Below are positions 45,085 to 58,500 of a DNA stretch of 64,000 bases, piece by piece. This DNA is from Apoda limacodes (taxonomy: Eukaryota; Arthropoda; Insecta; Lepidoptera; Limacodidae). The position numbers and the translations under genes were made by a program. How positions within the stretch are numbered: the stretch's first letter is position 1; the number at the start of each line of letters is the position of its first letter. The notes under the pieces were generated by a model. The model saw only the letters and a program-made list of their open reading frames with translations, made no database searches and was not told where the DNA came from. The stretch spans positions 23,329,521 through 23,393,520 of the forward strand of contig OX291544.1 of assembly GCA_946406115.1 (NCBI GenBank), written 5' to 3'.

Positions 45085-45480
45085 TCTTACTTATATTAAA
45101 TAAATATAAATACATAAATATTTTTGAACATTACACACAGCGCCGTCCAGCTCCAAAGTAAGCAAAGCTTGTGTTATGGGTACCAGACAACGGATACAAA
45201 TACATAAATATTACTTTTTTTTGTAAATACATACATTTCATACATAAATACACCCAGACTCATGACAAACACAAATGTTATACTATGACATAAATGTTTG
45301 TCCAGTGCGGGAATCGAACCCACACCCTCTGCACACTAGTCGGCCCCACTACTAACTTGGGTGCGAGGGATGACAATCAGGACCGATACGTGTTTCGGAA
45401 GCACGGAAGAGCTCAGAAAAATGGGTTACTAGGTGGCGGGTACAGTCCACGCCCGACGTTGCTATAACTTCGCTTTTGAT
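45085..45480 (-). mobile_element. composite 5S/tRNA-type SINE
   Basis: The minus strand, from 45480 down, reads a 5S-like head (GAAGTTATAGCAACGTCGGG), then a tRNA-like unit with B box GGTTCGATTCC (45320-45310), then the body ACAAACATTTATGTCATAGT and an A-rich end near 45210. Further related sequence continues to 45085. It may be one dimeric SINE or two nested ones. Confidence 0.65.
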
Positions 45481-45879
45481 TTCCAATAGACAGATGCGAT
45501 TGGGCTACGATCTCCTAAATCTTTTTGAATAAATCGGTAACTTGCAAAATATGCAGGTCATCCTGAATGCGCTACTAACTATAGGTATCTAAATCAAAGG
45601 TACAAAATAGATATAGCACTACATACATAATGGATAACTTAGTACTTAGGTAATGTAAGGTCTCTTATACACTGACGGAAAGAAAAACATCAAGAGTTCT
45701 ATGAGTCAGTTTTACATAAATTTTCAAATTGCCACATGGCAATAAGCTTGAAGACGAAGAAAAACAAGAAAAAATACCTGCCTAGTTGAAATTGCAACAA
45801 ATGTAGACACCATTCATTGCAATATTGACCCAATTTTAGATGTTTCAATACGTATAGGCGAAAGATCACTTCGAACACA

Positions 45880-46282
45880 GGTCAACGGCAGAGCTGCAAC
45901 TGCAAGCAATCTGGCGATGACGCGTCCGACCAGCCGGTGTGACCACTCGCTGCGTACAATTCCGCATCGCCATCGCCGTCACCCGCCAGTCCTCATCGCA
46001 CGCTCGAACTGCGAGCCGTGTGGTCAACTTCCTTTCCGTTTTCATTACCTCAATGCGCTACCTTCAGCTTCGACTTAGTACACAGCATAATCTTATCCAA
46101 TATCGCCATTGAGCGATAACTTATCGTTGGCTATGACGCGACGATACATTTTAAAGTTCTTTCTAGATAAGCGACACTGTAGTGATTAAAATTTATTTTA
46201 TTGTGCGCGAGTGTAGAATGTGTGCTATTTGACGTTAACGCTAAAGGAAAATTTTATTACCGTTAGTGCATCGATTGTGAAA
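45880..46282 (+). promoter_or_regulatory. kermit: putative GIPC/kermit promoter and 5'UTR
   Basis: Locally GC-richer stretch (45900-46030, rich in CpG and CGCC words) before the first coding exon. Paired TTATCG words around 46120-46128 resemble the DRE core. The ATG at 46283 has A at -3. The start site cannot be fixed from sequence alone. Confidence 0.4.
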
Positions 46283-46510
46283 ATGTCTTTGTTTAAGAAA
46301 AAGGCGCCTAAGTACACGCCTCCTCCAGCGCCAGTCGAGGAAGTGCCCCAATCTAATGGAATTGACAATAATAATGGCTCGCAGAAATCTCAGCTGGTGT
46401 TCCATTGCCAGCAAGCCCACGGCAGCCCTCTCGGTCTCATCTCCGGCTTCTCAAATGTTAAGGAGTTGTATCAGAAGATTGCAGAATGTTACGAATTTCC
46501 ACCTGAAGAT
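46283..46510 (+). CDS. kermit: GIPC/kermit exon 1
   Basis: 76 codons ending YEFPPED, donor GTAAGT. Covers the N-terminal tail and the first half of the GH1 domain. Confidence 0.93.
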
Positions 46511-49500
46511 GTAAGTCATCTTATGTTTATGTCATAGATACGTATTTACATATACGAATCGACTGTTCAGTCTTATTAGCTATCAGTAAACAGGCTTGAC
46601 TAATTCGTTGCGGTTAGAAGGTAAGTGCGGTCAGATGTGCCTATATAACACATGTATTAGCACAGTACATATTATAATGTTCTGTGTTTACTAAGCTACT
46701 CTTACACACTTAGGTATAGTTCGCGGCACATAATTTGAACCAAAAAAATGGCAGCTAGACTACGGACAAATGTACTAATGAACCAAAAATGTGTTACTGC
46801 GCAGGTTCAACTTACGTGCCGCGATTTATACCTAAACGCCATTAAAGTGGACAAGATCTTTTATCATTTCGTAGTACCTAGGTACCTATAAACGATTGTC
46901 CGATTCATATGGGTAGGATACCTTACAAACAAAATTTGATGAAAATGTTTTGTGCTTGTTTTTCCGGTTACCTTTTTTATGTGGGCAGTTTGTCATTAGC
47001 ATGTTATTTGGGTCTTAGCTCAAGTTACCTCAAATTGTGTAAAGAATCAAGCAACACTCACTTGTACCGCTTGTTTGTTCGCCATTTTTTTTGTCGATTA
47101 CATCAAAATGTTTGCTATAGGCACTTACGCACGATACAACATACGTCATCTGGACATGGATGTTAAAAGAATTAGTAGGTGCCAATTTACTGTCCAGAAA
47201 TGGACCACTGTTCATTACTTAGTAAAATTGTGAAAAAAACCTTTTAAAATCACTTAAGAACATAGATTACATAGATACTCTACATGATAGTTAACGACCC
47301 TTTGGAATTGAAGAAATGAAAATTTCATTAAATTATATGTACCTAATTCCTACATTTTTCGTAGTTACCTTAAATATATGTTACCTAAAGCTACGTGTGT
47401 AACGGGCTTAATTCTGGAACTTATGTCATTGCTGAATCTTGATTACGACTTGTAAAACTTTGCCACGTGAATAAATACAATAAAAAAAAACTTTCTATGA
47501 AAGTTAACGCGGGAAAACTAAGGCGAAACCAATAAAACGTTAGTATTTCCTGTTTGCGTGTTTGACTGTATTATTAATGTAATAAATGATAATTACTACC
47601 TAATTTAAATTTGTGCATGCATACACATCACTTAATTGTTATCTCGTTTTACTCTTTATCAATTTACGCAAAAGGAGTATCTAAATAGAAGTTTAGCGTT
47701 AAAACTGCATTTAATTACATAGGGTCCAGGTACTTCCGTTCATACATACCGACATACGTATCGATCGGTTACTTAATAAGTACCTACTTAGTATCAAATC
47801 ACTGTAGGTTCTGCGAAGAATAAGGGCTGAAACACATAGCCGCGTTGCGGCGTCGCAAAATAAAGCGTTGCGTTGCCGTACTGTAGGGCAACAATAAATT
47901 TATAACTACTTTCAGGATGAAACGTGTTGTTTCAAACTGCATTGGATGTCACCAAGTGTGACGTTATAACGCTGGAATGTGCGACGCGCTGCACATCGCA
48001 AAATTCTGCGATTTTGGCGGTGCGGCCCCGCAACGCGGTTATGTGTATCGACCCAAAAGTTATAAAGTTATACATGTACCTTATTATGATAAAAATAGAA
48101 CCCTTATATGATAACACTGTTGTTCATCCGTCTGTTGCTTAAAAAAGGTTAAAGGGCCTTATATGATATGGGTATTAAGTTCAAAATATCAAATAAATAA
48201 AAATCCTTGATATAGGTACCTAATGCATACAAACATTTTTAAAAACAAAGTGCAATAAAAATGATTCGTATTATCATAAGAACCATCTGAGTGAATGATT
48301 ATAAATAATCATCAAACCCATACCTATACATTATTCTCGACTCGATGTTGATCTCGAAATTCGTGACAAAGAAAGGTGGCTAATTGATTTCTAACTTTAT
48401 GTGAACTAACTTTTTTTTTTAGTATTCTTCATGCAACTCACTATAACATAATAAATATGATAGGTACAGTACGTACAGTGCAAGAAACTTTTCTGGCCCT
48501 CTGACCTTGGGTGTTTGGTCACTAGTGTCATTGTAAGTTCACACCATTACAGTATAGCGACTTTAGTTTTGATTTTTAAAATGTTTGTTGCCTCTAGTAG
48601 CAGTAGTCCGGTTGTTAGTCCGGTTGACCGAACTACTGAAACTTTTAAGTTGCAATAGTTCGGTTGTGACAAACCACCGAACTATTGCTACCTTTTTAGT
48701 AGCAACAGTCCGGTTAGTTTATAATTTAAACAAAATATATTTACAAACTATTTTATATTAGAAAAAAATCCAGTGATAAAACATTTTTTTATCAAAATTA
48801 ACGTTATCATAAAAAAAAACAAATGAGTGTCGAAAAACAAATGAATGACAATTTTTTTTATCAAAAAAACCCTTTTTTGGAAACTTTTCTTCAATTATTT
48901 TTTTATTATCATCAATTTTTAGTAATCATCAATCATAAGTAAAAAAAAGTTTTTTTGCGGTAAAGTTTTAATCGTTAAAACCATATATTTTTTTATCACA
49001 CTCGCTCGTAAACAGTGTAATTACGGGCAGGCAAAACCTTAATTGCTCACACAGGCTCTTTCTTTGTTAATTTTACTTTACAAAAGTAATAGATTTAACG
49101 TAAATTTTGCTAAAGAAATGCCAAAGGAAATTATCACTGGATCTTTATTTTAATATAAAATAGTTTGTAAATATATTTTGTTTAAATTATTAACTAACCG
49201 GACTGTTGCTACTAAAAAGGTAGCAATAGTTCGGTGCTTTGTCACCACCGAACTATTGCAACTTAAAAGTTTCAGTAGTTCGGTCAACCGGACTAACAAC
49301 CGGACTACTGCTACAAGAGGGTTTGTTGCACTATAACCGTCAAGTGTAAGTCCTACTCGCACTTGGCCGGTTTTTTTTCTTATCAGTTTTGTCCATGCAT
49401 CAGTGTTTACCTTCGGATTACGAACTCAAGCAAACTATGTCGTTCTTTACAGTTAGATATATGTGATTATTATGTATACCTAATCTGTTATCTATATTAT

Positions 49501-52500
49501 TACTAAGTTACTTACATGTTTGACAAATCTGAAAATTTTCCTAAGACATTCAAAAAAATTTGTGGGTTTCCAAGACCTTAACCTTACCAATATAGTAGGA
49601 ACTCCTCCGGTTATATTGGTAAAGTAAAGTAAATTAGGAAACGATTTTGTATGAATAGATCGAAGTAGTTTTATGGCACTGTTAAATTTTTAAATAAAAA
49701 AAATAGTTCGGTGGTCAGTACCGCACGAGCAACTTCCCTTGAGAATATTTTTTACGTCTTTAAAAAAAAACAGTTTTTATCGATAAAAACGAACCGCTGG
49801 ACCGATGTTGCTCAAACTCTTTTCAGATCTAAGTCATGACTTGGCGTATCGATTGATATCACGAAACAAATGGTCCATAGGTTATAGTTATTGGTCCATA
49901 GGAGATATCGTCCGTCTAATAAGTGTCTATTTAGCAATGAATAGGTACACAGAATCACAAAATCTACGAACCTGCGTTCGAAACCAACGAAAGTCGCTTC
50001 GTGGATCTATTTGTGGTGCGGTATTACCTAACTTCGCGATATGCTACACAATCTACTCGGCGCAAGTCGCTTCACGGACTCATTGAAGATTATTGTCCTT
50101 AGCTTCGCAGCTAGTCCAAATTTCATTCATTCGGTTACTTACGATTGCATACTTTTTTTGCAGATTTATTAAGTGGATCTGGGTATCTATTTATCTATCT
50201 AATACCTTTTAACGAGCAATTTTTGTATACATGTATATATATATATAATCTGAATCTCGGCAACGGCTCCAACGATTTTCATGAAATTTAGTATGCAGGG
50301 GTTTTGGGAACGATAAATCGATCTAGCTAGGTTTTATTTTTAGAAAACGTCGTTTTATCCGTATTTTTAGGCAGTGATTAACTGAAAAATATGACTCTTC
50401 CTGACATCTATTGGCGAGTAGTAATAAGCAACATGAAAGCTATTTAACAATAGATGGCGTTATTAGGCAACGCTTAAGCTACTTGACAATAGATGGCGTT
50501 GTTTAAAAAAAAACGAGCAAAGCTCGGCCTTCCAGGTACTAATATGTAAAGTGGATGGAACAGGATATGTGATATAGGTACTTATTCAATCTCTTACATC
50601 GATATGAAAACTGTTACAAGAGTTACTAAGCCCCATGCGTAGATACTGAAATGAACATAAGGTTTGGATCCACAGCTGTTAACTTTCTTAGAATTAAAGC
50701 ATTAATATCTACCAATGTCACATTAATGATGTCATCCGCATATTTCGATGCACTTTATCTTATCGATATTGTATCGTTGGAATCAATCAACTAAATGAGT
50801 CGAATATCGATAATATTAATTTTCTTGTACTTACCGCTAATTGTTTAAAATTAGCTCCCTTGAGATAAACTTACCGCCTTTTAAAATATGACAGCTTGAA
50901 ATTAATGTCTAGGGTGTGTCATTAAAATGTAACTAAGTCAAAGTCAAATTTTTTATTCAAATAAGGTTTTTACCAACACTCTTTAAAACTAAGTAAGTAC
51001 CTTTTTTTTTCTAAAATCTAATAACTTCTTTCTTGAAGAACTCCATACTGTACCTTATTGATTTGTATGGAAAACCTTCTAGTAGGTACTCCCAATTTTG
51101 AGGAGCTTGTGGCCCAGTCGCATTTGACTATTGATAAAGATAAGCGAAGTACACCAACGTGGATTGTCGTCTGTATCTGGATGGGTACCGCCCGCCTAGT
51201 GCTAGAGCTCATCTGTGCTTGGGAAGACTGTCCTGGCTGTGTTGTTATGAATGTGAGCACTACACAGCAGTCGTTAAGTTAAGTCAGAGGTCTTATTGGC
51301 GGCCTTAAATGTTCGATAAACTTCCGACAATTCGCACTGGGCCAGCGTGCCCTTCGCTAAGCCTCCTCCGCCCCGTGCCTCTGTCTGCATTAGGTCCTGC
51401 AACGACTAGGACAACAGCCTCCATACTAGTAATACAAGTACTAGAGTTAGAAATAGAGTTAAAAATTAAAAATAATACAAACTATACAGTAACTACAGCA
51501 AATCATTTAGCTTCAGTTCGTTAGTACCTATCTAATATCAACATTTACTCGTGATGTACACAACCTTGGCTGACCTCTCTGCATGAATCACATGATAACT
51601 TCCATAAATGTCGTATGATGGACTCACTGGCACTATTTAAAACTACATAAACAAACTAACAAAACGGAAGTAGGTTGATACCTACATACATATCACATTA
51701 CATTTTACTATTGCGTTAAAATTATGTATGTTCATTTCTCACCTGGTTCATTATAAATTTTATTGCGAGCACATTGCTATGAAGTTAAGTGGTTTTATAA
51801 ATTTTACAGTCTGTTATATAACATTAATCATTTTGTCATCATTGTCTTTGTGGTCTTTTCTTACATTTTTATAAGGTGAATCTAAAACCTAATCTTGAAA
51901 TATTTGAGATAGGTACTTACTCAAGTCTGGGGCCAAAGGCAGCTTTTAGATCCGAAATCAGGAGAACGGGCTTAGGTATGTCTAAGTGACTTTGTACTTT
52001 TATTTTCACTAATATAAGTTGAATTTTCTCTTACTCTTTCAGTATCATTCAATATTAACATTCAAATCTTTAATCATTAGCGTAGCCAGCTTTTGGATTA
52101 GAGGGGGGCAGGCTTGGCTAGGGGAGGGCAGACCTGATAGAAAATGTCATTTTAATATAGTAAACATGTTCATTTTGAGCAAATTCCTTCAGGTTATGGG
52201 CACCTGGGGGGGGGGGGGAGCACTGCCCCCGCCCCTACCTGTACCTCGCTACGCCCATGGTCAGAGGCTTTATGGGTGGCTTGAAAACTCGGAGAGTAGT
52301 GGACCACTAACTTGGCAATATCCGTCAATCCGCAATGGGCCAGGATGGAGGACCTAAGCCTCCGCCTTCCAAGGAGAGTCCTGTGTAGTGTGTGTGTAGT
52401 GAATTCAAACGGCAGGCAGTTAATTCTCACACCTAAGAACCTAAATGGTCACGTACAGTGCGGTATTAGAGAAACTTCTTCCCGCGAACGCTAAGGTTGT

Positions 52501-55500
52501 TGAGTGAGCTCTCTGCCAAGGTTTTCTCTAAGGACTACAATATGGGGTTATTTAAGAAAGAAGTTATTAGATTTTTGAAGGGTCGGTAACGAGCAAGTGA
52601 TACCCGGTGACCGCTTACTATCAGGCGGAACACAAGCTTGTTTGCCACCTAAGTGGTATAAAAATACCGATAATACAACAGTGGAGTGGATAACAATTTA
52701 AATATTTAGTGTCAAAAGAAGTTAAAAATGTTTTTTTTTTTTTTTTTTTTTATACCATTCAGGTGGCAAACAAGCTTACGGTCCGCCTGATGGTAAGCAG
52801 TAAAATGTAAAACTATAAGTGGTAATTGCACCTAGTAACTTCTATACCAAGAAAGTGGGATGAATTATCAATTATTATATGTATAAGGAACTATAGTAAT
52901 TCACGATATCTCTAGCAATCTCTGAGGAAATTATATCCTATATAGTTAGTAGAAAAGAAGCCGGATTTCAGAAACTATGTTGCTATGCTATGGATTGAGT
53001 GAAAGCGCTGTGTCTATGCCCTTGTCTTTGTTACATATATATGAAGTTAAAGCACTATGATGGCATTTTAACTAATTGATATTGGTATATTTTCTCTGCG
53101 GGTCATCGACCTTGCGTAGTTGCATACAATAAAAAAAAAAACCGGCCCAGTGCGAGTTGGACTCGCGCACCGAGGATGCCTACCACCATTTATGTAATCT
53201 ACAAATACAAACAAAAATATATTTATATTTGAGTTGATTGAATGAAAGGTAAATTGCGGTTTACGATTTATGACGTATTAAAAAAAAACTACTTACTAGA
53301 TCTCGTTCAAACCTATTTTCGGTGGAAGTTTGCATGGTAATGTACTATATTTTTTTTAGTTTTATCATTCTCTTATTTTAGAAGTTACAGGGGGGGGGGG
53401 GGACACACATTTTACCACTTTGGAAGTGTCTGTCGCGCAAACTAGAAAAAAATGGTATTAGAAACCTCGATATCATTTTGGAAGACCTATCCATAGACCA
53501 TACACGTATGGGTTTGATGAAAAAAAAATTTGAGTTTCAGTTCTAAGTATGGGGAACCCCCAAAATTTTTTTTTTTTTTCTATTTTTGTGTGAAAATCTT
53601 AATGCGGTTCACAGAACTTACTAAGTTTCAACAGTTTAGTTCTTATAGTTTCGGTAGTTTCGGAAAAAGTGGCTGTGACATACGGACGGACAGACAGAGA
53701 GACAGAAATGACGAATCCATAAGGGTTCCGTTTTTTGTCATTTGGCTACGGAACCCTAAAAATCTACTGATGCACCACTTAAGGTGAAGGTGACTTGAGG
53801 TTCATCAAGATCGCAAATAGAACTATATCAAATACCGTACCGTGTGTCTGACTCGGTAGATATTTGACCGCTGTTTTTATTGAATTTTAAAAAACGGATT
53901 TGCTTCATGTTTTATTTATTAAAGTCTTTATCTCTGAGAATATCGGCTTGGTCAAAAGATATTTTTTTTGTTTCTATTTTATTACACAGGTTTATTTTTA
54001 GTCTCAAATGAAAACGTTATCAACTGTATCACACATTTCAGTTGTCTATCTTTAATCACGTTACGACTAAAACAAAAGAGGTCGAGCTCGGAATGTCAGC
54101 TGCCTGTCCCTCTGTAAAGGTCGGTAACAAAATAAATGCCACGGACACCGATTTCCTGATATTTCACGGCTTTAGGCGTGTTACTCTGTCAAGGCCTTGT
54201 GAAAATCAAAAAAACTAGTGACTCAGAGCAATAATTAAATAGGTAGGCAAGTATCTAATATACCTACTTGAAAGTTTGTATCCGTCCAACAAAGCTTTTG
54301 TAATAGGTGTACAATGCACATTGTCTTCTTTAGTTATGTCGTTAAATTATAACATTAGTTATAAACTGGGCATTAAATGACCAAAAACCAAAATCATTAT
54401 CTAATGTCACTAATGTAGCTATATTAGGTTATGGTTTTTTGCAAATCACTGGAAGATAGAGCTTACATGTAGATAATGTAATTTCTATTTTATGTTCCTT
54501 ATAAACACACATATCATCATTTGATTTGCATTTACATTTACAAGCAAGCCCAAGCATAATAGTCGCTTTTTTACAAACCACGGATACTAGTAAATTCACA
54601 AAATGACACACAATGATGTAACATAGAAGCAAATGACTTAAGTCTTACGTAAAACGCAAAACTACCAAAGAAAATATTATTACAAACTTAGTTGTGAATG
54701 AACTAACTTTCAAGGCTGTGTAGTAATTTGGCTTTAGGTACATAATGGAATGTAACCAAAAGTTTTAGTTTGGTAGATTCAAAGTCTAATTAAAAAACGA
54801 AGGTACACACTGTCATCTCAGGATCAAAATATTCAAATTAACTGATAGAAGATGAGCTAAGTGCTTGATGAAACATTATAATCTATACATATAATAAAAT
54901 TGTAGGAAAGTCAAAACTGCACATTAAATATTTTTTTAAAAGAATACTTAGGGTGTGATCTACAATCGATACCGAAGCCAAAAATATAGTTTTTAGAATT
55001 TGTATCTGTTTGTCTGTATGTATGTTCGGGATAAACTCAAAAAGTACTGCATGGATTTACTTCAAATTTGGCACGAATATTATTAAGAAGTCGGGTCAAC
55101 ATATAGGCTACATATAATCACGCTATCACCTATGGGGAACGAGCAGTGAACCTTCATTTCTTCAACGCATTCTGTAACAACGTGTTATCAAACGACGCAT
55201 ATTTGACTTGCTTCTTAATAAATAATTATTCTGCTCACACATGGCCATTTATTTTATGTTATAAAATCGTGTAAAGTCATAACTTAGATGTGTTATAATT
55301 TTTCAATAGGTTCCTATTTGCTAACTAGATGACGTTGGCGTCGAATTAGATCGCGCTATGGTTTCGTTCACAAAAAGTGATTTTATAGTATAGCGTTCAC
55401 GCAGACGACGTCAGCAGCAGCTAGTTCCACAATATAGTACAAGGAGGTTTTAATCTTACAAACACAAGAAGTGATTTTGACTGTAATCAAATTAAATTAC

Positions 55501-58500
55501 GAAGGGAAACTATATATTTTGACCCTTGTCCTCCAAAAGGTCCACCCTAGGCACTAACGGGTAAGTGAGTGACTGACTACTCTTGATTTATTGGTACTTT
55601 TAGTTCTCCAGTGGCTCCGCATCGTCGTCGATCAGCGTGGGATTCTCATGTCAACTTCTTAATTATACTAATGAAGCTATATCTAGATATCCCTTCGTAT
55701 AGTTATTCCCGCGGAAACTTTTGAATTATTTAGGATAAAAACTATCCTATGTCCTTTCCCCGGACTTAAACTACCTATTTGTCATCTAAATCGGTTGTTA
55801 AGCGGTTTAAGCGTGAAGAGGTAACAGACAGACAGAGTTACTTTTGCATTTAAAATATAAGTATGGATGCCAAGCACTTTCGCGTTCTCGTTCATAAACA
55901 TAAAGGAATAATTTTCGTGCTAGTTCCAAATGTGTCCATACGGAACCACGCATGGGTGAACGTGCAGGAAGTGGACCGATCAGGGGCGCAGTCTCGTCAC
56001 CGTTGGTTATGTTGGTACGAGACGAGTACGTCCATAGACTTATAGAAAAACTATGATGCATCCTGCACGTATGATTACAGACAGGTATATACGTACGTTA
56101 CGCTGTCTGTGTGTCAATACTTTGACGATGACCCAGTACTACGGGGTCAAGGAACGGATGATCGTGCGGTCTCGCTCGTTACCCCATAAGGGTTCCCTTA
56201 ATTACATTACCTTTTCATCTTATTAAGTTATCTTTTTACTATGCAATTAGAAGCAATAGGTTTTTCAGAACTTCTCTGTAGTTTTAGGTATGCTATTTAA
56301 AACACTAACAGCGTAGAAGGTACCTTTTTGCATTATAGTTAGATACTTTATGAAATAGACTGTTACTATTTCATAACAAAGTGGCACCAGACGCACTCGC
56401 GCAATGCCAACCCTTAAATCTAATCACTTCCTCCCATACTGCACTCTACATAGAAAACCTGGATGTAGTAAACTGCCTGCAAAAGTACACCTATATACGT
56501 TAGTTAAAACTTAAAACAGAAAGTTTCATCCTATATCGTTTAACAGTTAATGCATGGTTTACACTTAATTTGCTAAAAATCTAAACATTACTTTTTTGTC
56601 ATCTGGTACCTATCTAATACCTATCATGTTTCTTCTCGAATTCTTAAGTCTCCTAAGTATGAACTCGAGTTTCGGAATATGCTCCCATGACTTTTGACAA
56701 TATCCTAATTAAAAATGTAAAATATTTTTTAAATGTAAAATTATTGCGATAAATGATACCTAAACTTCACCTTGTGTCCTAAATGGCTGTGCTAATGAGA
56801 ATTCTTCTTAATTCCTGAAGTATATTGATTATTCACACCACTGGCTTTCGGTGAAGGAAAACTTCGTGAAAACAAAAAAATGTAGATACCTGAACACAAT
56901 CCGCACATGGCTTATATCATCTTCGGTGAGGGCAGGCCGTGCCCCAACAGTGGGGACGTATGAAACTGATGAGGAAGGAATCATTGATTGATTTCCAAAT
57001 AAAACACGCAAGGTCACTCTAGTATGTTAAGTGTATATGTTGCAGCCTACTGGTTAAATTAGCTCGTTAATTAAACGCCTAGGCAGATCGTCAAGTATGA
57101 AAGAGGAAGGAACATAAATCACACTGTATAAGTCATGTATGTTGGGTTAGGTTTAGTTTCTCTTGTGTCAACGTAGATCAAGTTTCAATTCCAGTCAAGT
57201 TTCATATAATAATCTGTTCAGTTACATGATAATATCTTTTCCATACTTAACGATATGCCTAGGCGCCAAATTAACTGGCTGGCTGCGACATATACAAGAT
57301 GTAACATTACTTCGTACGTATTGCTTAACCATTGCCATGAATATTTAAGACTTGAGATTTCATATTAATTTAGTTTTTATTTACTTTTACTTACCTGTTG
57401 TATGTCGCATATTCGATGTAGCATAAAGAATCATTATATGATGACTTGTACATCGTGTGACTCAGCGGAGTAGGTGAATGCAACGATTACGAGATTACCT
57501 ATTTGAAACTGCTTTCTTTTTCTTTTGTGTTTCGTATCTCAACCGATACGAGAGTCTTAGAACCTAATCTAGCCTAGTTTTATGGGGGGCTAGTGAGTAT
57601 AACTGGGGTCATGATATGATAAATTTTACATTTATTTTTTTACGTAACAAACTCACAAAAGTCAAAACACAAATTTGAGTTTTAAAGCATTTTCAGGATA
57701 TTTACCTCCTAATTATTATGTGGTTAATGTGTGCTTTCTTACACTGCATAAAGCTTAGCTTAGCTTAGGTATTAGGTACTAAACTACTAACCTTCAATGG
57801 AAGTATGCTTTCTTATTTTGCTGTTGTCTCTTGGAATTACCTAAACTGCTATATTGAATATGAACTGCTGCAGTAAAATTAAATAAAGGCTTTAAGATAT
57901 GGACAAAAATTGTACGGCTCGCAGAAGTGAAGAGCGATGATCTTCAAATAGAACGTTGTAAAACTACATTTTACTAAACTGGGTCATTCGGATAATTCCG
58001 GTTTCTGTCTGGTGGTATCGTCGATCGATCGCATCTTTACTTTTGTTTGACCAAATTAGCACTAAAAGACACAACATTTTAATTTGGATTTATTTTTGCA
58101 TCATATTACTTATTGTTTATATTTCATTTATTGATTATTATGTATTTATTTATTGAATATTAATTATTTATTTACTGATTAATTAATTGTTTATTTATCA
58201 TTATTTATTTACTATTTCTTTATTATTATTTATTTATTATTCATCATAATTTATCAAATTAAAAAAGAAACGCATTTTTTCGCCTAAAGCTCGAAAATTA
58301 GGTTTATTTTCTTATTATTTTTTTGTTTTCAATATTTTATTTTTTATTTGCAACCTCGGTTCACCTTGGTCCTGGACAAGGTCCACTGCAGGGTCTTAAT
58401 TCTAAGCTACTACACTAATACGTAGAAAAATGTGACTTAATTATCAAATAGGTACCTTGAATACCTACACTTGATGATTGATGACGCAGCAAAAAAGTTG

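Larger units (their letters stand above)
38396..45879. other. intergenic repeat-rich interval between RpL37 and GIPC
   Basis: No convincing gene. Contents listed: 5S-like SINE relic 39064, repeat relics 39966-40380, tandem repeat 40447, TIR element 41148, ORF 42594, 43066 repeat, RTE debris near 44930 and composite SINE 45085. In 43700-44900 I see nothing beyond AT-rich sequence. Confidence 0.65.

Noticed and set aside
46220..46282. Upstream in-frame ATG of GIPC at 46220 as the start
   Set aside because: The 21 extra residues are hydrophobic and unlike GIPC N-termini; MSLFKKK at 46283 has a better context.
58085..58262. CRISPR-like or satellite array
   Set aside because: Only irregular TTTATT words; no constant spacing or repeat unit.
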